A stretch of DNA of 64,000 nt from Aphrophora alni (GCA_963513935.1 OY740769.1:76088811-76152810), one strand, 5' to 3'. Positions 25,131 to 37,978 are shown, counted from the stretch's first letter. Notes: generated by a model from the sequence alone, not told the origin. Translations and numbers: made by a program.

Positions 25131-26080
25131 CACATTTTTATTAGTTCGGTTTCCGTTATATCTGTCATTCTGTCCGGGTGGAATTTTGCAATCGAGTTTA
25201 AACTAACTTCCCGATAAGCTAGAGACCTGAAATTTTGAACATAGGTCAAATTGGATGACAATACAATATTCAGTTGGTTTCTTGTCTCTAAATTTGTTTA
25301 AACAATAGTTATTTAAACAAATAACCAATGATATATAGATTTTTAACCCCGTTATCACTTAAACGCGTTATCGCTTTTGAATGGTAACCGGAATATTGAA
25401 GAAGGATGAGGCAACTTTTTCATGGCTTGTGAGAGTTATTGGATTAATAATAAATCAAATTTTAAAAAAATTGTACATACAAAAAAAAAATTTGTTTACT
25501 TCTTTAGTTTGATTTTCTGAGTTACAACACTAAAAGAACTAATATAGGTAATAAGAGGTAATATTTTGAATTTCAGACATTTGCAGCTAAACAGGATGTG
25601 AAATGCATTGGGAATGTCCTATATTATATGTCCTGTCAGAGTCTCATCAATATATACAGAACCGATTGAAATATTTCACCCAGACATAAGACTAAAAAAC
25701 AGAAAATAATAAATCAATTTTTTAAAAAAAATGAACATACCACGTTTTTAAAACGGTCAAAAAACATAAAATAATTTTTCATGACCCTTCTACAATTTTG
25801 AGGAAGGATTGTTAGTGGCAATGGAAATATTTGGAATACTTGGAGAGAAAAACGTGGGGCGCAGCCAGTAAATAATAATTAATTTATTTACTCCTCCTTA
25901 ACTATCATAGATTGCCTGCGCCCCACGTTTTTCTCTCCAAGTATTACAAATATATTCATAGCCACTAACAATCATCCTCCCTCAAAATTGTAGAAGGGTC
26001 ATGAAAAATGATTTTATACTTGTTAGTCCGTTTTAAAAAGTGGTATGTTAAAAACCAAAAATTAATTGATTTTAATTATT
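25131..26080 (+). mobile_element. Fold-back repeat, copy A
   Basis: A non-coding interspersed repeat. Its first about 570 bp (from ttttt attagttcggtttccg to the H-P-D-like stretch near 25690) match copy B at 60477. The 3' part is a long inverted repeat: left arm 25705-25866, right arm 25914-26080, over a 47-bp spacer. The arms share tggagagaaaaacgtggggc and the segment ttctacaattttgagg with few mismatches. It sits within the minus-strand gypsy gag and so probably transposed into it. No protein of its own was recognised. Such structure suits a non-autonomous fold-back or MITE-type DNA transposon. Confidence 0.75.
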
Positions 26081-26450
26081 ATGCGTATAGATTTAAATTA
26101 AAGGGTTTATTGGTTGCTCTGATTTCAATTGTATTTTACTTTCTAATAACATTTGTAGTGATTGGCTTTGAATCATTGGTGCGAATACACTTATAAAATC
26201 TCGTTTTAGATTTTCCCAAGTTATGTCCCCAAGGTGCTTTGTTTTCGTACCATTTTAAAGCTGTTTTGGATAAGTAGTTGGGCAATAAATTTATCTGAAT
26301 CTTTTTTGTCTAGCCATTAGCTATTAAAGCTATTTCGTTTCTTGCAATGAAAGTGTTTATTTATGTCTTCTGATAATAAAGCATAGTATTATCTGGCTTA
26401 TATTTAGGGTATTATTTCTTTTCTTTCCATATTTTGTGTTATTATGCCAT
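26050..26450 (-). pseudogene. Ty3/gypsy gag remnant, 5' half
   Basis: The minus strand shows LLPNYLSKTALKWYENKAPW (about 26220-26280) and, after a frame change, the LGKSKTRF region. This resembles the capsid block usually seen as L-G-x-A-x-x-W-Y followed by W-x-x-F/L-K-x-x-F. It is interrupted by stops and frame changes. It belongs with the gag piece at 24580-25130 and the pol fossil below it. Confidence 0.6.
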
Positions 26451-26854
26451 TGATGATTATTTCAGGTTATTTATTTTCATTGTAAATTGTTTCTTCTACT
26501 TATTGTATGTTAGAGTGTTCTCCTTCAACCGTTCTAGGTGGTACATATTTTTTTCTGAGTTTTATAAACTTTCTTGAATTTGTTTAGTTTCTTGTGTTAA
26601 AGTTCTCTTTGTGTTTCTTAATTATTCTAATTCCCCTAATTCTGGGTATGTACCTCTCTGTTGTGTAGTTAGGATATATTTTTTTTATTCATATGCTTTT
26701 TATAATCTTGGTTGGTTTTTATAGCTCTTTGGGTTTTTTAATAAGTACTAATAGTTTCCTACTTTCATCTAGCGTTGTTGTATTAGTAATTTCTACCCTG
26801 TGTTCTTTTAAAATTTTGAGTTGTTTCATCTTTTTTTTAAATTTATATATGTAA

Positions 26855-26856
<2 letters not shown>

Positions 26857-26892
<36 letters not shown>

Positions 26893-26900
26893 GTATATAT
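26857..26900. repeat. (AT)n microsatellite
   Basis: Alternating AT with a few GT steps. Confidence 0.9.
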
Positions 26901-27129
26901 AAAAATGTTTTTGTTAATATTATTTATTCTTTTAAATACACTAAATTTTTCTTATATATGCATTTTATGATTTATCAGGTTTGAAAAGTTAAACTTATTT
27001 AAACATGTAAGAATTTTATACTAGCTTTTTATCTTGTAAGAGTTATAGATGTTGGGGATCCACCAGATTCTATTTCCCAAATCACTACAGCTTAGCTGTG
27101 ATAGGAGTTATCTGACTGTGAGACGAGAT

Positions 27130-28740
27130 TAACTTATGTATTATTATTATTTTGTTTTAATTTAGAAATATTTCAAGACTTATTGTTGAATTTTATTTAA
27201 CCTTTAATATCAATACTTATCTATTTTACTAGTTTACTGGATTGATTAATGTTAAAAATATTCAGATTTGAGATAGAAAGAATTGTGCCATGTTTTCTAT
27301 ACAGCACACTCAAAATTTAGTTATAAAAATCATTTTCATTTAAAGAGTTTGGTTACAATCTAGTATAAAATTACTTACTTACTCTAACATAATGAAGTAT
27401 TTTCATATTACTTAAAAATGTGCAGTTTTCATTTCTATATGATATTTACATACATTTTTGACTCACCTTTTGATGTTTCTAGCTCCTTTAAAATTGCTTG
27501 GAAGGTATCGTAAGATCCTTATTTCAGGTAATTTTTACGAAACAAATATTGAATTTTTAAAACCTAGCGTTAGGTACAAATAGTTGATTTAAATATAATT
27601 TCATTTATTGTGTAGGCCTATCTGATTTTTTGAATTGATTTTAAATTTATCTTAATTATCGTTTTACTATTAATTAAATGATTTTAGTTATAAGATCTCA
27701 TTTACATGAATATTTAAAATTACTAATTACACATATAATTAGCTGTGTTTCCGTTCCTAGCACTTTTAAGTTTCACTTGACACACACCTTTCATCTTTCT
27801 TTATCGGTAATTATTATTGATTTAATTTCTGAATTTTCACTTAAAAATTCACACTTGTTTTGGTAATGTTTTTATGGCTTATCTTGCCTTTGAAATACAC
27901 TCATTACTTAGAATTATGAACTTGTTTAAATTTTAAATCTCAACAGATTTTATTTTGTTATTACGTCTGGTTGGTTTGATTATTGGTCTGACCACGAGTT
28001 TTCAAGCGTCCCCTCCCATGATTTTATATTTCCACGGTTATCATTTCAAATTAGCTTTGGATTTAATAGGTTGATATTAGTGGGATTTTCTGATTGGACG
28101 ATCCTTTTTTGCAATTGTATATTTTACGTTGAAACTCTCTGAGTTCACAGAGGCCAGTCCTCAGTTTTTTTTGTATATTTTGCTAACTTCCTTGGCAACA
28201 TCAAGTTGAATAACCATAACGTCTTACAAGTGTGCTTATTGTAATTTGAAACTATTCTGCATTGCTGTAACTTAGTTTATATTAATATTAATTTTATTTC
28301 TCTGATATAATAGATACCTCTTACAACCGTTACCTCATAATTTAAACATTTAACTATTTTAACGTGTAGTGAAATATAATTTATTTTGATATTGGGTACT
28401 ATATGTGGGCGTATGTTTACACGCCCACATATAAAAAGTGCCACACCAAATATTATTTAAAATGTAGCTTGCTACCTACCAAGATGTAGTAGAATTTGTA
28501 AGTGAAATGAAATTACTTGAGTTCCCTTATCTCTTTTACCATCCTCTGACAATATAGTATATGTTGTATCAGATTCGAAATTAATTTGCTCATTTATAAG
28601 CATGCAAACATTAAGTTTTTTTTAAATATTTATATACTGATTTTCCCAATCATTCATATTACAACCTTTTTTTCATTTCTTCAAAATTTGCGTTGTCTTT
28701 TCTATTGTATTAAAAGTGTATTAAAAGTCCAAAATTGACG
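27130..28740. other. Intergenic DNA with no recognised gene
   Basis: AT-rich sequence with only short frames. The one clear structure is the hairpin at 28400-28433. Confidence 0.5.
28400..28433. repeat. Perfect 13-bp hairpin
   Basis: Arms tatatgtgggcgt and acgcccacatata enclose the loop atgtttac. The arm core is GC-rich (gtgggcgt) within AT-rich DNA, so it stands out from background. Confidence 0.85.
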
Positions 28741-28754
28741 GAAATGATAAATTT

Positions 28755-28975
28755 ACGTGTGTATACAATGATGATGCCAATCCTGCAATATGGTTTATAT
28801 AGGACAGACTGACTGTTTATTCTACAAAGCGATATAAGCAACATGTAGCCACTGCAAAGTTGGACCAACCAGAATAATCCAGCTTCGTACACCACATTCT
28901 TAATTCAGGACACACTGTTAATCAGAAGTCTGGAATCACTTCATTACAAGAAAAACTGTTATTATTTAAAACCTA
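28755..28975 (+). pseudogene. Penelope-like element, GIY-YIG endonuclease fragment
   Basis: One frame reads CQSCNMVYIGQTD (28775-28815), the CxxCNxxYIGQT start of the GIY-YIG endonuclease that ends Penelope-like retroelement proteins. After a one-base shift the sequence goes on with KRYKQHVATAK and SSFVHHILNSGHT, matching the conserved R-Y-x-x-H and H-x-x-x-x-x-H segments. It ends with SGITSLQEKLLLFKT and a stop near 28970. An internal stop and shifts make it dead. No reverse transcriptase part was found upstream. Its last codons are the start of the tandem 180-bp repeat that follows. Confidence 0.72.
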
Positions 28976-29460
28976 ATAATTTGTTTATTATATTTTGATG
29001 GAGTCATAATCTTAGACTGATCTTTGAATATTCTTTGTTTAATTAGCGAGGGTTTATATTAGACATGTAATATATTGATTATACTGAGTTGTAAATCAAA
29101 ATCAGAAGTCTGGAATCACTTCATTACAAGAAAAAATGTTATTATTTAAAACCTAATAATTTGTTTATTATATTTTGATGGGGGTCATAATCTTAGACTG
29201 ATCTTTGAATATTCTTTGTTTAATTAGCGAGAGTTTATATTAGACATTTAATATATTGATTATACTGAGTTGTAAATCAAAATCAGAAGTCTGGAATCAC
29301 TTCATTACAAGAAAAACTGTTATTATTTAAAACCTAATAATTTTTTTATTATATTTTGATGGGGTCATAATCTTAGACTGATCTTTGAATATTCTTTGTT
29401 TTATTAGCGAGGGTTTATATTAGACATGTAATATATTGATTATACTGAGTTGTAAATCAA
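28921..29460 (+). repeat. Three tandem copies of an about 180-bp unit
   Basis: Copies start at 28921, 29101 and 29282 with atcagaagtctggaatcact and run to gagttgtaaatcaa. They differ at only a few positions (for example gatggagtc/gatgggggtc/gatggggtc). The first copy begins inside the Penelope-like endonuclease frame, so each unit holds its last codons plus 3' flank. Confidence 0.95.
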
Positions 29461-31803
29461 GAAACTATGTTGTAATCTAAATTTAAACTCGGTTTTCATA
29501 CTTTTTGGTAAAATAGCGTTGTAAATATTTAAACGAGAAAAAACATGACAACTTGCAGGAAAAGTTGTTATTTATGTCGTTTATAATTAATATTTATGTA
29601 ACTTTAAGAGTAAGGAAATCAGAACATAATCTCTACGAACAACCTTTCCTCTAAAGGCTAACACGATTAAAAAGAATGTAATCAAATAGATCAATGTGAC
29701 CAAAGGACCTTTTAACATACCCTCTCTCAACCTCGTTAGGCACCCAAAAGGTCTTTGGTGTCAGTGAAGGACAGTTTTTTCACTATTACATACAACTATA
29801 ATATAATATCTTTTTTCCCTGTATGTTTTTCGCAATTTTTAAAAGGGCCAATGAAAACAGTGACCCCTTCAAAGTTTGACATTAGGACGTGGATACAAAT
29901 ACTAAAATTATTAGGTTTTATATTTCAACTGATTTTTACATATAGGCCTATTTAACTGTTTTAAAACTTGCCTCACTTACTATGTAGATCTGAATAGATT
30001 AAAAAGCGATATTTCGTATCGTAATAAGTAATGAAGAAGGTCAAATAGTCTCTCAGGTCAGTCATCCGTTATATTTCAACAACAGATAACGTTTATTTAT
30101 TGGTGATCTCTTTGTGTGAGTTAAATAAAAACTGGTTTGTTGTGCATTATTTGTGAAGGTTTATATGTTTTGAAAAGTTCTGTGTTTAGATTGAATTCTT
30201 GATGTACTTCAATTGGCCTATATTATAAGGTAATATTATTTATATAAATTAATTCGTATTTGTTAATATTCCTCAAGGAATAATAATTTTAATTATTTGA
30301 AACACGTTAAATCTTTTCTCATCAAAACCTTAAATAATATAAACAATATTTGCATGTACACATGTAGGTAATTCAGTTTTTGTTAAGCTGCCTTGTGAAT
30401 GCCATTGCTGGCGAAACCATGGTCGGCAAGACTCAATAAAATTGTAGAATTTACTAAATATTGTGTTTGTTTTTTTCATTAAAATGTAGGTAATAGTTTT
30501 TCCAAAAAAATTATTTAAGCTAAATAAGAATTACTCAGTTATTAGGTACATGAAACTTGGATAAAGATACATGAGTTGAGTATGTATAAAAATGATTGAG
30601 GATAAGACCAGTTTGTTTGTTTGTTTGTTTAATTATAGAGCAGGTAGGATAATTGTTTTTTCTGTCTGATAAGTCCGTTACTAGATCAACTACTATAGAT
30701 ATATTTCAGCTGATTTCATAAAGAAGACAATTGAAGATTACATATTATCTTTCAGCTTTATGAATGGTTACCTTTTACATTTGAACACCTTATCAACTAT
30801 TTATGTTTATGTTAATGTATTGTCGATATCTAAAGAAAATAATTCACTAATAATCAATAGGTCGGTTTCTGCTTAATATGAATCCGAAATGGATAATTTG
30901 CTTAGATCGAAAAGTCAGAACATTATGATTTTTATTTTAACAATAATAATTTTTTTTACCAAACCTTAAGGTGAATCTAAATTTTTAAACTATCCCTAAA
31001 AGCCAAAACTATCTTGTTTAAAGTGTATTACCAAAGTTCGTTCCTTTAACTCAAATACGACCCTCTATCACATGAATACCCAACAAAGACAATTCTTTTA
31101 TCCATTAATGAAAGTTACTAAAATTATTATACAGTATTATTGCAAGAAGAGCCAAAATTGTTTTAAATTATCTAAACCTAAATTTCACAAAACAGAAAAA
31201 GTATTTAATATTACTAGTCTGCATGGTCACATATAAATACAAATTTTAATTTGGTCTCCAAAAATTATATTATTCTGTAATCAAGTGTTTCAGAGATTTG
31301 TAGCAAAAACTGAATCTTCTCTTGTGAATTTATTATCTTCATTACGACGACAGTATGTTCTTACTTGGTTCAATTAGGAAGGTTTATATTGACACCTCTC
31401 TGGTGTTCTGCACCTGGAAAGGTAAGCATTAAATATTAAATAAACAATCTCATTTGGATTTCACTATCTATTCCATTATGGTTTGCCTGAATTGTAAAAT
31501 CGAAGAAATAACCGAAATAAGTGATTGTTAGACTAGCTGTGAATCCTGTTCTGTTAGAATTAATTAATATTTGAGTACATAAATGCACTGGGAAAATATA
31601 AAAAATCAGTGCGCGTTTCTGAAGAGTCTATATAGGCTGAACTAAATAGAAGAATGAAAGATTCTACAAAACCATCATCATATTGGGAAGAATTGTAATT
31701 TGCCGTTAGTTCTCCTATATTGTAAGGCATGCGTTTTAAACAAATTTAGGACATTCACTCTGGGTCTTTCAACATCTATTATCACAAACTACATGTTCAT
31801 TGG

Positions 31804-31804
31804 T

Positions 31805-31837
<33 letters not shown>

Positions 31838-31862
31838 CGTGCGTGCGCGCGTGTGTGTGTGT
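31804..31862. repeat. (GT)n microsatellite with GC interruptions
   Basis: About 58 bp of gtgtgt with gcgtgc and gcgcgc interruptions. Confidence 0.95.
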
Positions 31863-32339
31863 TTTATTTACTCACATACGTCTTAAAAAATGGTCATAAA
31901 AATGTTTATAACTGGAACCCTGCTTGTGAAAGCCTAAATTTTGTATTTTGTTCTTATAACATGTAGTCCCGTATCGGTATAAGGCTAAACGATGAATTTT
32001 TATCCTGCCAACTCGTCAATATAAATAATTACCAAATACGAAAAAAACAAATTTTATTGAAATTGGAAGAACAAGCTAATAGGGTCCCTCAACATTGATA
32101 TCTTCAACTAAGGTTGTTTAAATTTAACTCATTTTAAAAGCACTTTTGTTTACAGACAGACAGTACTAAAACACACAATAAGTAAATCCTTCAACCAGGA
32201 AAGAGTTTGAAGAAGGTATTTCAATGCTAAAAACCGGTACTATAGGACAGTTTGCAGTCTGAAGGTAAACGAAAACCCGTTAATTTGATCGTAAACATGT
32301 CCAAGGTCACATGGTAAATGTTTTCATTACAGTATGAGG

Positions 32340-32540
32340 TTGACGACTAAGTCCAGCGGTCAGTGTTTATCTTGTTTCATGTGTGGGTGAGCTCGCTGAG
32401 GGAGCCAGAATTTCCACGCGTATTGAAACCATCAATCTAGTTAGTGTTGGAATGAAATTCAATAGTAGTTGTTCGTAGCTTTGTGAAATAAATTTATAGG
32501 TTACCCATTTGAATTTAATACTTGGAATTTATACTCTCAG
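32340..32540 (+). promoter_or_regulatory. Possible promoter and 5' UTR exon
   Basis: A GC- and CpG-richer patch contains an arthropod initiator-like TCAGTG (32360-32365) and ends in a donor ctctcag/gtaatt at 32541. A matching acceptor, cctacag (ending 37970), lies eight bases before the phosphatase ATG. This could therefore be the first, non-coding exon of that gene. Other initiator-like sites exist near 34950 and 35400, so the call is weak. Confidence 0.2.
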
Positions 32541-33504
32541 GTAATTACATAAAATATAATATGTAGTCTATAATATTGTATTAAGGTAGATTATCAGTAT
32601 TATCATTCAAATATAATTGTTTTAGTTTTGTATGTTGCTACTTAAAAATGAATCATAATGATAATAAAAATATTAATTAATATAATCAGCATGAAACTTT
32701 GTTACTATAATTAGACTAATTGTTTAGATTATCCCCGTCAAATAAAACTCAATTCATCGAAAAAGATTACAGTTTTAGATAGTATGCGTCATCTTCAGAT
32801 CTTATTAATTGTGTTAACGTTTCGTGATGAAATATATTAATAAAAATTCTAGTGACATATTTAAAAATTTATTCCTTGTCTGGTATTATTAACTAAGTGG
32901 GGTCTTCATTTTAGATTATTTTTCACATACTTAAAACATGATAACCAATTTTTATCTCTAGTTAAACAGATTAATTTTATGTGTTTTCCTACGAATTTTT
33001 TCTCGCGCTTCTATTTAAAAATTGCACTTTTTAAATCTGTTCATAGGTTTATTTCACCAGATTATGTGCAAAAAAAACTGAGAACGTACAAATTCAATGT
33101 AAAACTAATATACAGATGTAAATATATGATATGCTGAGATTTTATTAGGGATATAATATGGAATCATGTAATATGAGCAATTATTGTGCTTTGATTGAAG
33201 CGTAATTGGTGTAAAATTATTTTCTAAACAAATTATGCATTTACTATATCAAACTTAAATTGAATTTTCGTCAAATTTATTCAAAATAATAAGATTAAAT
33301 AAATGTATTTATTATTAGTTTATAAAAATAAACTATTTACATACAAACTCTAAACAATATTATTGTGTTCAATTGTCGATCTTTATAAAACCAGAGTAGA
33401 GGTACAATTTTCATTATTATTATTATTACCTAATTATTTGCTATTTTAAAATAATGTTTAAAATCAGGATATAATCTACATTATTCTGGTTCAACATAAT
33501 TCAG

Positions 33505-33632
33505 CCCTTTGATTTCCCCTCCCCCGACAAGGTCAGAAAAGGACCAGAGTTAGTAAAGAAAGACCTGATAGGAAAGATAAAAGAGAGGGATATTACTGAA
33601 GACCTCATGAAGAAATGTTTAGATCCAGCTAG
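33505..33632 (+). other. Possible exon or retrocopy fragment of unknown origin
   Basis: Between an acceptor-like aacataattcag and a weak donor (AG/GTTAGG) lies a 128-bp open stretch reading PFDFPSPDKVRKGPELVKKD and onward through a Lys/Glu/Asp-rich helix. The frame stays open from an upstream stop near 33460 to 33653. It has a charge pattern and codon use unlike the noise around it. I did not recognise the family. It may be an exon of an unrelated gene or a pseudogene scrap. Confidence 0.3.
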
Positions 33633-33639
33633 GTTAGGT

Positions 33640-35755
33640 TTTTGCTCGTTATGAACGCCCCTGAGTAAAGAAACGTGCTTCACTTTATTCCAAATGATAT
33701 TACTTTCACAAAAATCTATGGAAAAACACTGCTAAACATTGAAAACTGACTAAAATGTGTGTGCAAGAGAGGTGACATATTTACTAATAATATGAAATGT
33801 TATACCTAAAACCCTAATAAAATTGCCATCATTTTAAAATTTACAAAACTCGATTTCTTAATGAAAAATGTGTCTAAATGGATGTTTTAAAAATGTATTT
33901 ATTAGAAATTTGTAGAAAATCGAACAAATTTGACCCATTATATCTACAATTAGCTAATTATATTTTATCACCGTTTCTGGTAATCGCTGTTTGATTACTG
34001 TGGTTTCGACCTCATAAGGGTCATTGTCAAACCAACGACTATCAGATCACCCGAAAAGGTAATAAACTTTTATTAGCAAATCATGACCATTATAGGTGTA
34101 ACGTTCAAGCACGCACACACACACACGCGCACACACACACACACACACACACAGGACTATTACTATACTTATATACTATACAGTATAATAGATGAATGAT
34201 AGCCAAGTTCTGCTAAAGAGCGAAGCGAGATCATATTGTTTTAAACATCATTTATGTAAGGAAAGATTGTATCATTGTGCTTTTATATAGCATAATATAT
34301 TATATTTCATTCCCATTATATAGCATGATTTTATTATTGTCACAAAATATTTCTAAATTCTATTATCAGTTGTTTATATACACACATTACTAAGTAACCC
34401 GTCTGATTGCTACTTTAAAGTAGAGAAGACAATTACATAATTTGTGTAACCTTAATTATCTAATCAAAACCAACGTTATATATAGCTCAGTCTGCATGAT
34501 AACGTTTCAGTAGTGCAGTTCAAACTGAGCTAGATGAAGACGGTGACAATATGATTGTATAAGTTGAATGTAAGTACCTTGTATATTATTTCTATAAGGA
34601 TTGTTGATAGGTCAAGATGTAAGATATTTTTGTAAACACATAATATGTCAAAGTAACCATCTAGTATCGGATAGTAAGAAATAAATTCTCTAATTTTTGT
34701 TAGGTTTTGATATTTTAAGAACATTTCAGTTCAAAATTATAATTTACAGCCCGCAAAAAATGATAAAAACAGCCAATTAATAGTCTAAATATATAAGGAA
34801 AGAATATGTTTCTATCAGAACCAAGATTAATCTATTTAAACATTTAAAACAAAACGCGTTCTCCTCTTTTTGATAAAGGTTGGTCATTTCAAATGTAGGC
34901 TAGGTTTTGTTATTTTCAATCAGCTGTTGTGGACGAAGTTTCATTTCAGTCAATAACGCTTTACTTGGCACAGATACATGCTGCGTTAATCTATTTAGTT
35001 TACTTGTACAGCTGAGGATTAATAACAGCTGATATACTTTAATTGAGATTTAAACTCACCTATCACACTGAGTGTAATCAACCTAGTTTTCGTACGATTT
35101 GTGACGAAATATCAGAAAAACGCAAATTTTCTTTGATAATAAATATTAACATTTATATATTTGAATATGGTTTTTAAAATAATCCATAAAATCTACTTTA
35201 AAAGACGTAATTTGTTTTTACTGTTAGTGAACGGCTTTATTTTAAAACTTAGAACTGAATTAACAGTTCATTGAACTAAACACCGAGATTGTACAAATAT
35301 TTGGAGATGTTGGTATAAATTATTCTGATATTTATCATAATTTATCTTTGTAAATTTTATACACAAAACCATTAAGGTTGTGAGCACAACCCTTTTGTTC
35401 AGTTGACCATGCTGTGTTCTTGGTTAAACTTAGTACTTAGCTACTTGTGTTATTGTGTAAGATACTGTTGATTTCTTATCGCTTTAGGACAGTCTAATGT
35501 TTTTGTTTTGATCGTTGAAGGATAGCTTTAGCTCTGGGTTTCTTTCTGATTATTAGGTTTAGTTTTTGTTTCTAACATAGTCGCAGTCTATTCATGCTTT
35601 AAATTTGTTCTTGGTTCATCACTTAAAGACGAGAGTTCACTCACAGAATCAAAATGTCTTTATTATTGTAAATACACAAATTCTGGCAAATGTTCGAATA
35701 AAAACCGTTTTTTTTTACATCTTTTTAGACAAATATACTATTGTTTTTGAAAGAT
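33640..35755. other. Intergenic DNA with no recognised gene
   Basis: AT-rich sequence without conserved protein motifs. Contains the CA microsatellite at 34109-34152. Confidence 0.5.
34109..34152. repeat. (CA)n microsatellite
   Basis: About 42 bp of cacaca with one cgcgc interruption. Confidence 0.95.
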
Positions 35756-35759
35756 TCTT

Positions 35760-36268
35760 ATCTTCACCCTGTTAATTTCCTCCTTAGTTTGTGTATAGAT
35801 CCTATATTCACCACGTTAATTTTCTAATTAGTTTGCGTCCAGATCCTATCTTTACTGAGTTAATTTTATCCTTAGTTTCTGTGCAGATCTTATCTTACCG
35901 CGATATTTTCTCCTTAATTTGTGTGCAGATTCTATCTTTGCAGTGTTAATTTTCTCCTTAGTTTGTGGCGCGAGATCCTATCTTTACCTTTTTAATTTTC
36001 TCCTTAGTTTCTATACAGATCCTATATTTACCATATTAATTCTCCTTAATATGAGTACAGATCCAATCTTCCCCGCGTTACTTTCTTCTTTAGTTTTGGT
36101 ACAGATCCTATCTTCACACGTTAATTTTCTCCTTGGTTTGTATACAGATCCTATCTTCATTACGTTAATTTTCTCCTTAGTTTGTGTAGGCCTACAGATC
36201 CTACGTTTGCCATTTTAATTATCCTTAGTTTTTTTATACATAGTAACTTCACCACGTTAACTTTATCC
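35760..36268. repeat. Minisatellite, about 11 diverged copies of a 43-50 bp unit
   Basis: Consensus parts are ttaattttctccttagtttg and a following tg(t)acagatcctatcttcacc. Copies vary in length and by substitutions. The open frame at 35919-36218 is a by-product of this repeat, not a gene. Confidence 0.9.
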
Positions 36269-36269
36269 C

Positions 36270-37965
36270 TCATTTTTTTTTTAATTTTCCTCAATTTCGG
36301 GATATAAGTAAAATTCGAATGTCTGATTTAACATTAATAAATTTATATAGCATGAATATAGTGGGCCACAGTCTAACAAATAGAGGAAATGGATGTTATA
36401 TGTACGGAATATTTTACAAAATTAATTAAAGTATTATGAATTTTGTCACCCTATTTATCGGAATAGGTTTAAACCATTAATTAATTCCAAAATAATTGTG
36501 AACGAAAATGAACTGTACATTATTTCAATAAGAGTATGTCAGTTAGGTGTAAAACACCTACTTTAATTAATTAGCAGATAATAAATAATCCAATGAAATA
36601 AGATTATTATTGCTATTATTATATCATTAACATTGACCTATCTTAAAGGTATTTCCACTTATTAATGAATGGAAATTTTAATTAAACTTACAACTAGACT
36701 ATATCTGGCACATTTGTTAAAAAATTGTTACTGTTAAACATAGCTGATGGACTTAGATGTCTTGTAAAATAATAGAAGATTATTTCATCAGCTACTTTAA
36801 AATCACGGCATATAGGGATGATAAAGTAAAACACAAAATATAATCCTTGAGTTAGAAATAAACTAAAGACGGCACATAAAATTGTGAAACTTATCCTATC
36901 TCTGCCGAATTTACTAAACACCAGAAACTTGACTAAAACTCTCGAATAACAGATTCGTTCCTAAAATCGAAATCAAAAATTGAACAGAGCTATGTCTAAT
37001 ATTCGAATATACAGGATTTTGTACTAACAGCGCAGAGACATGTTCAAATATTAGAAAATGTTACCTATATTTTCAATTTAAAACATATTCAACTGAGCAC
37101 GGAAAATCGATGGCTTACAACACCGTATTTGCGTTAATAATTATTAAATTATCTAAAAAATAAAAATAAGTAGTTATGTTTTATTTCGTATTGTATTTAT
37201 CGATAAGAAGACTAAAACAAAATGGTTCCTCTAGCCATTGAAGTTTGAAGTACAAAAGAAAAGAAAACTATTTTGTTAGTTTTTTTTAACATGTATGTAT
37301 TAGTTTAAATATAATACAAATATTACTTAAATACATTGGGCTAGACATTTACAAATTGAAAAACTAAGTCAAATCCACACTATTGTACGCAATATATCTG
37401 TATAATTATCCAAAAGTAAAGTTTCTAATCACAATTGGGTACGACATGTAATAAAAAATATACAAAATAAGAGAAGAAGGAAACAACTGAACACAAACCT
37501 AGACATTTCATAGCTGAACTGTATCCATTTCACAAAAGTGAGTTTTAATATGAAAATAGCGAATATTCATAACAAAAGAAAAACATTCGAAGAAAGGTTT
37601 TAAGGAATAGTATCGACAACCTATAATCATAACTTTGATTTAAAACTCTTTTGCATGTTTTAAATGATTTGAATATAAGATGGGAGGGAGTAAAACAACA
37701 TTAACGCCCTCTGATAACATCACTTTGAAGACTTTCTACGTCTGATTAAATTAATTTTTTGTATAACTAGAATAATCCGTGGATAAATGAGCCGTCTTAA
37801 TATAGATTATGAAGTCCTTAAAAATTGTATTAAAGATAGTTTTTTCTAAAATGTCTTTAAACTCATTATTCTAAATAGAGGCTAAATCCGATATCTCTCT
37901 AATTTCCACAGTTTTCTAATTAAACATATTAGTAAGCTATCTCAGGAAATCGTAAACAATTCCTA
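36270..37965. other. Intergenic DNA upstream of the phosphatase
   Basis: No gene recognised. A non-coding 5' exon or the promoter of the phosphatase may lie here, but nothing distinctive marks it. Confidence 0.45.
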
Positions 37966-37978
37966 CAGACGAAAAACC

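Larger units (their letters stand above)
29461..33480. other. Intergenic DNA with no recognised gene
   Basis: AT-rich and stop-dense throughout. It holds a GT microsatellite at 31804-31862 and a GC-richer patch near 32340-32540, noted separately. The open frame across the GT tract (31700-31966) is low complexity and not a gene. Confidence 0.5.

Noticed and set aside
27055..27075. Primer-binding site for the minus-strand gypsy element (minus strand tggtggatccccaac)
   Set aside because: No LTR edge or matching partner LTR could be found, so it remains speculative.
31700..31966. 88-residue frame across the GT tract
   Set aside because: The centre is RVRVCVCVCV from the microsatellite and the flanks have no motif.
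35919..36218. 99-residue open frame
   Set aside because: It lies wholly inside the minisatellite and shows the repeat period, with no independent support.
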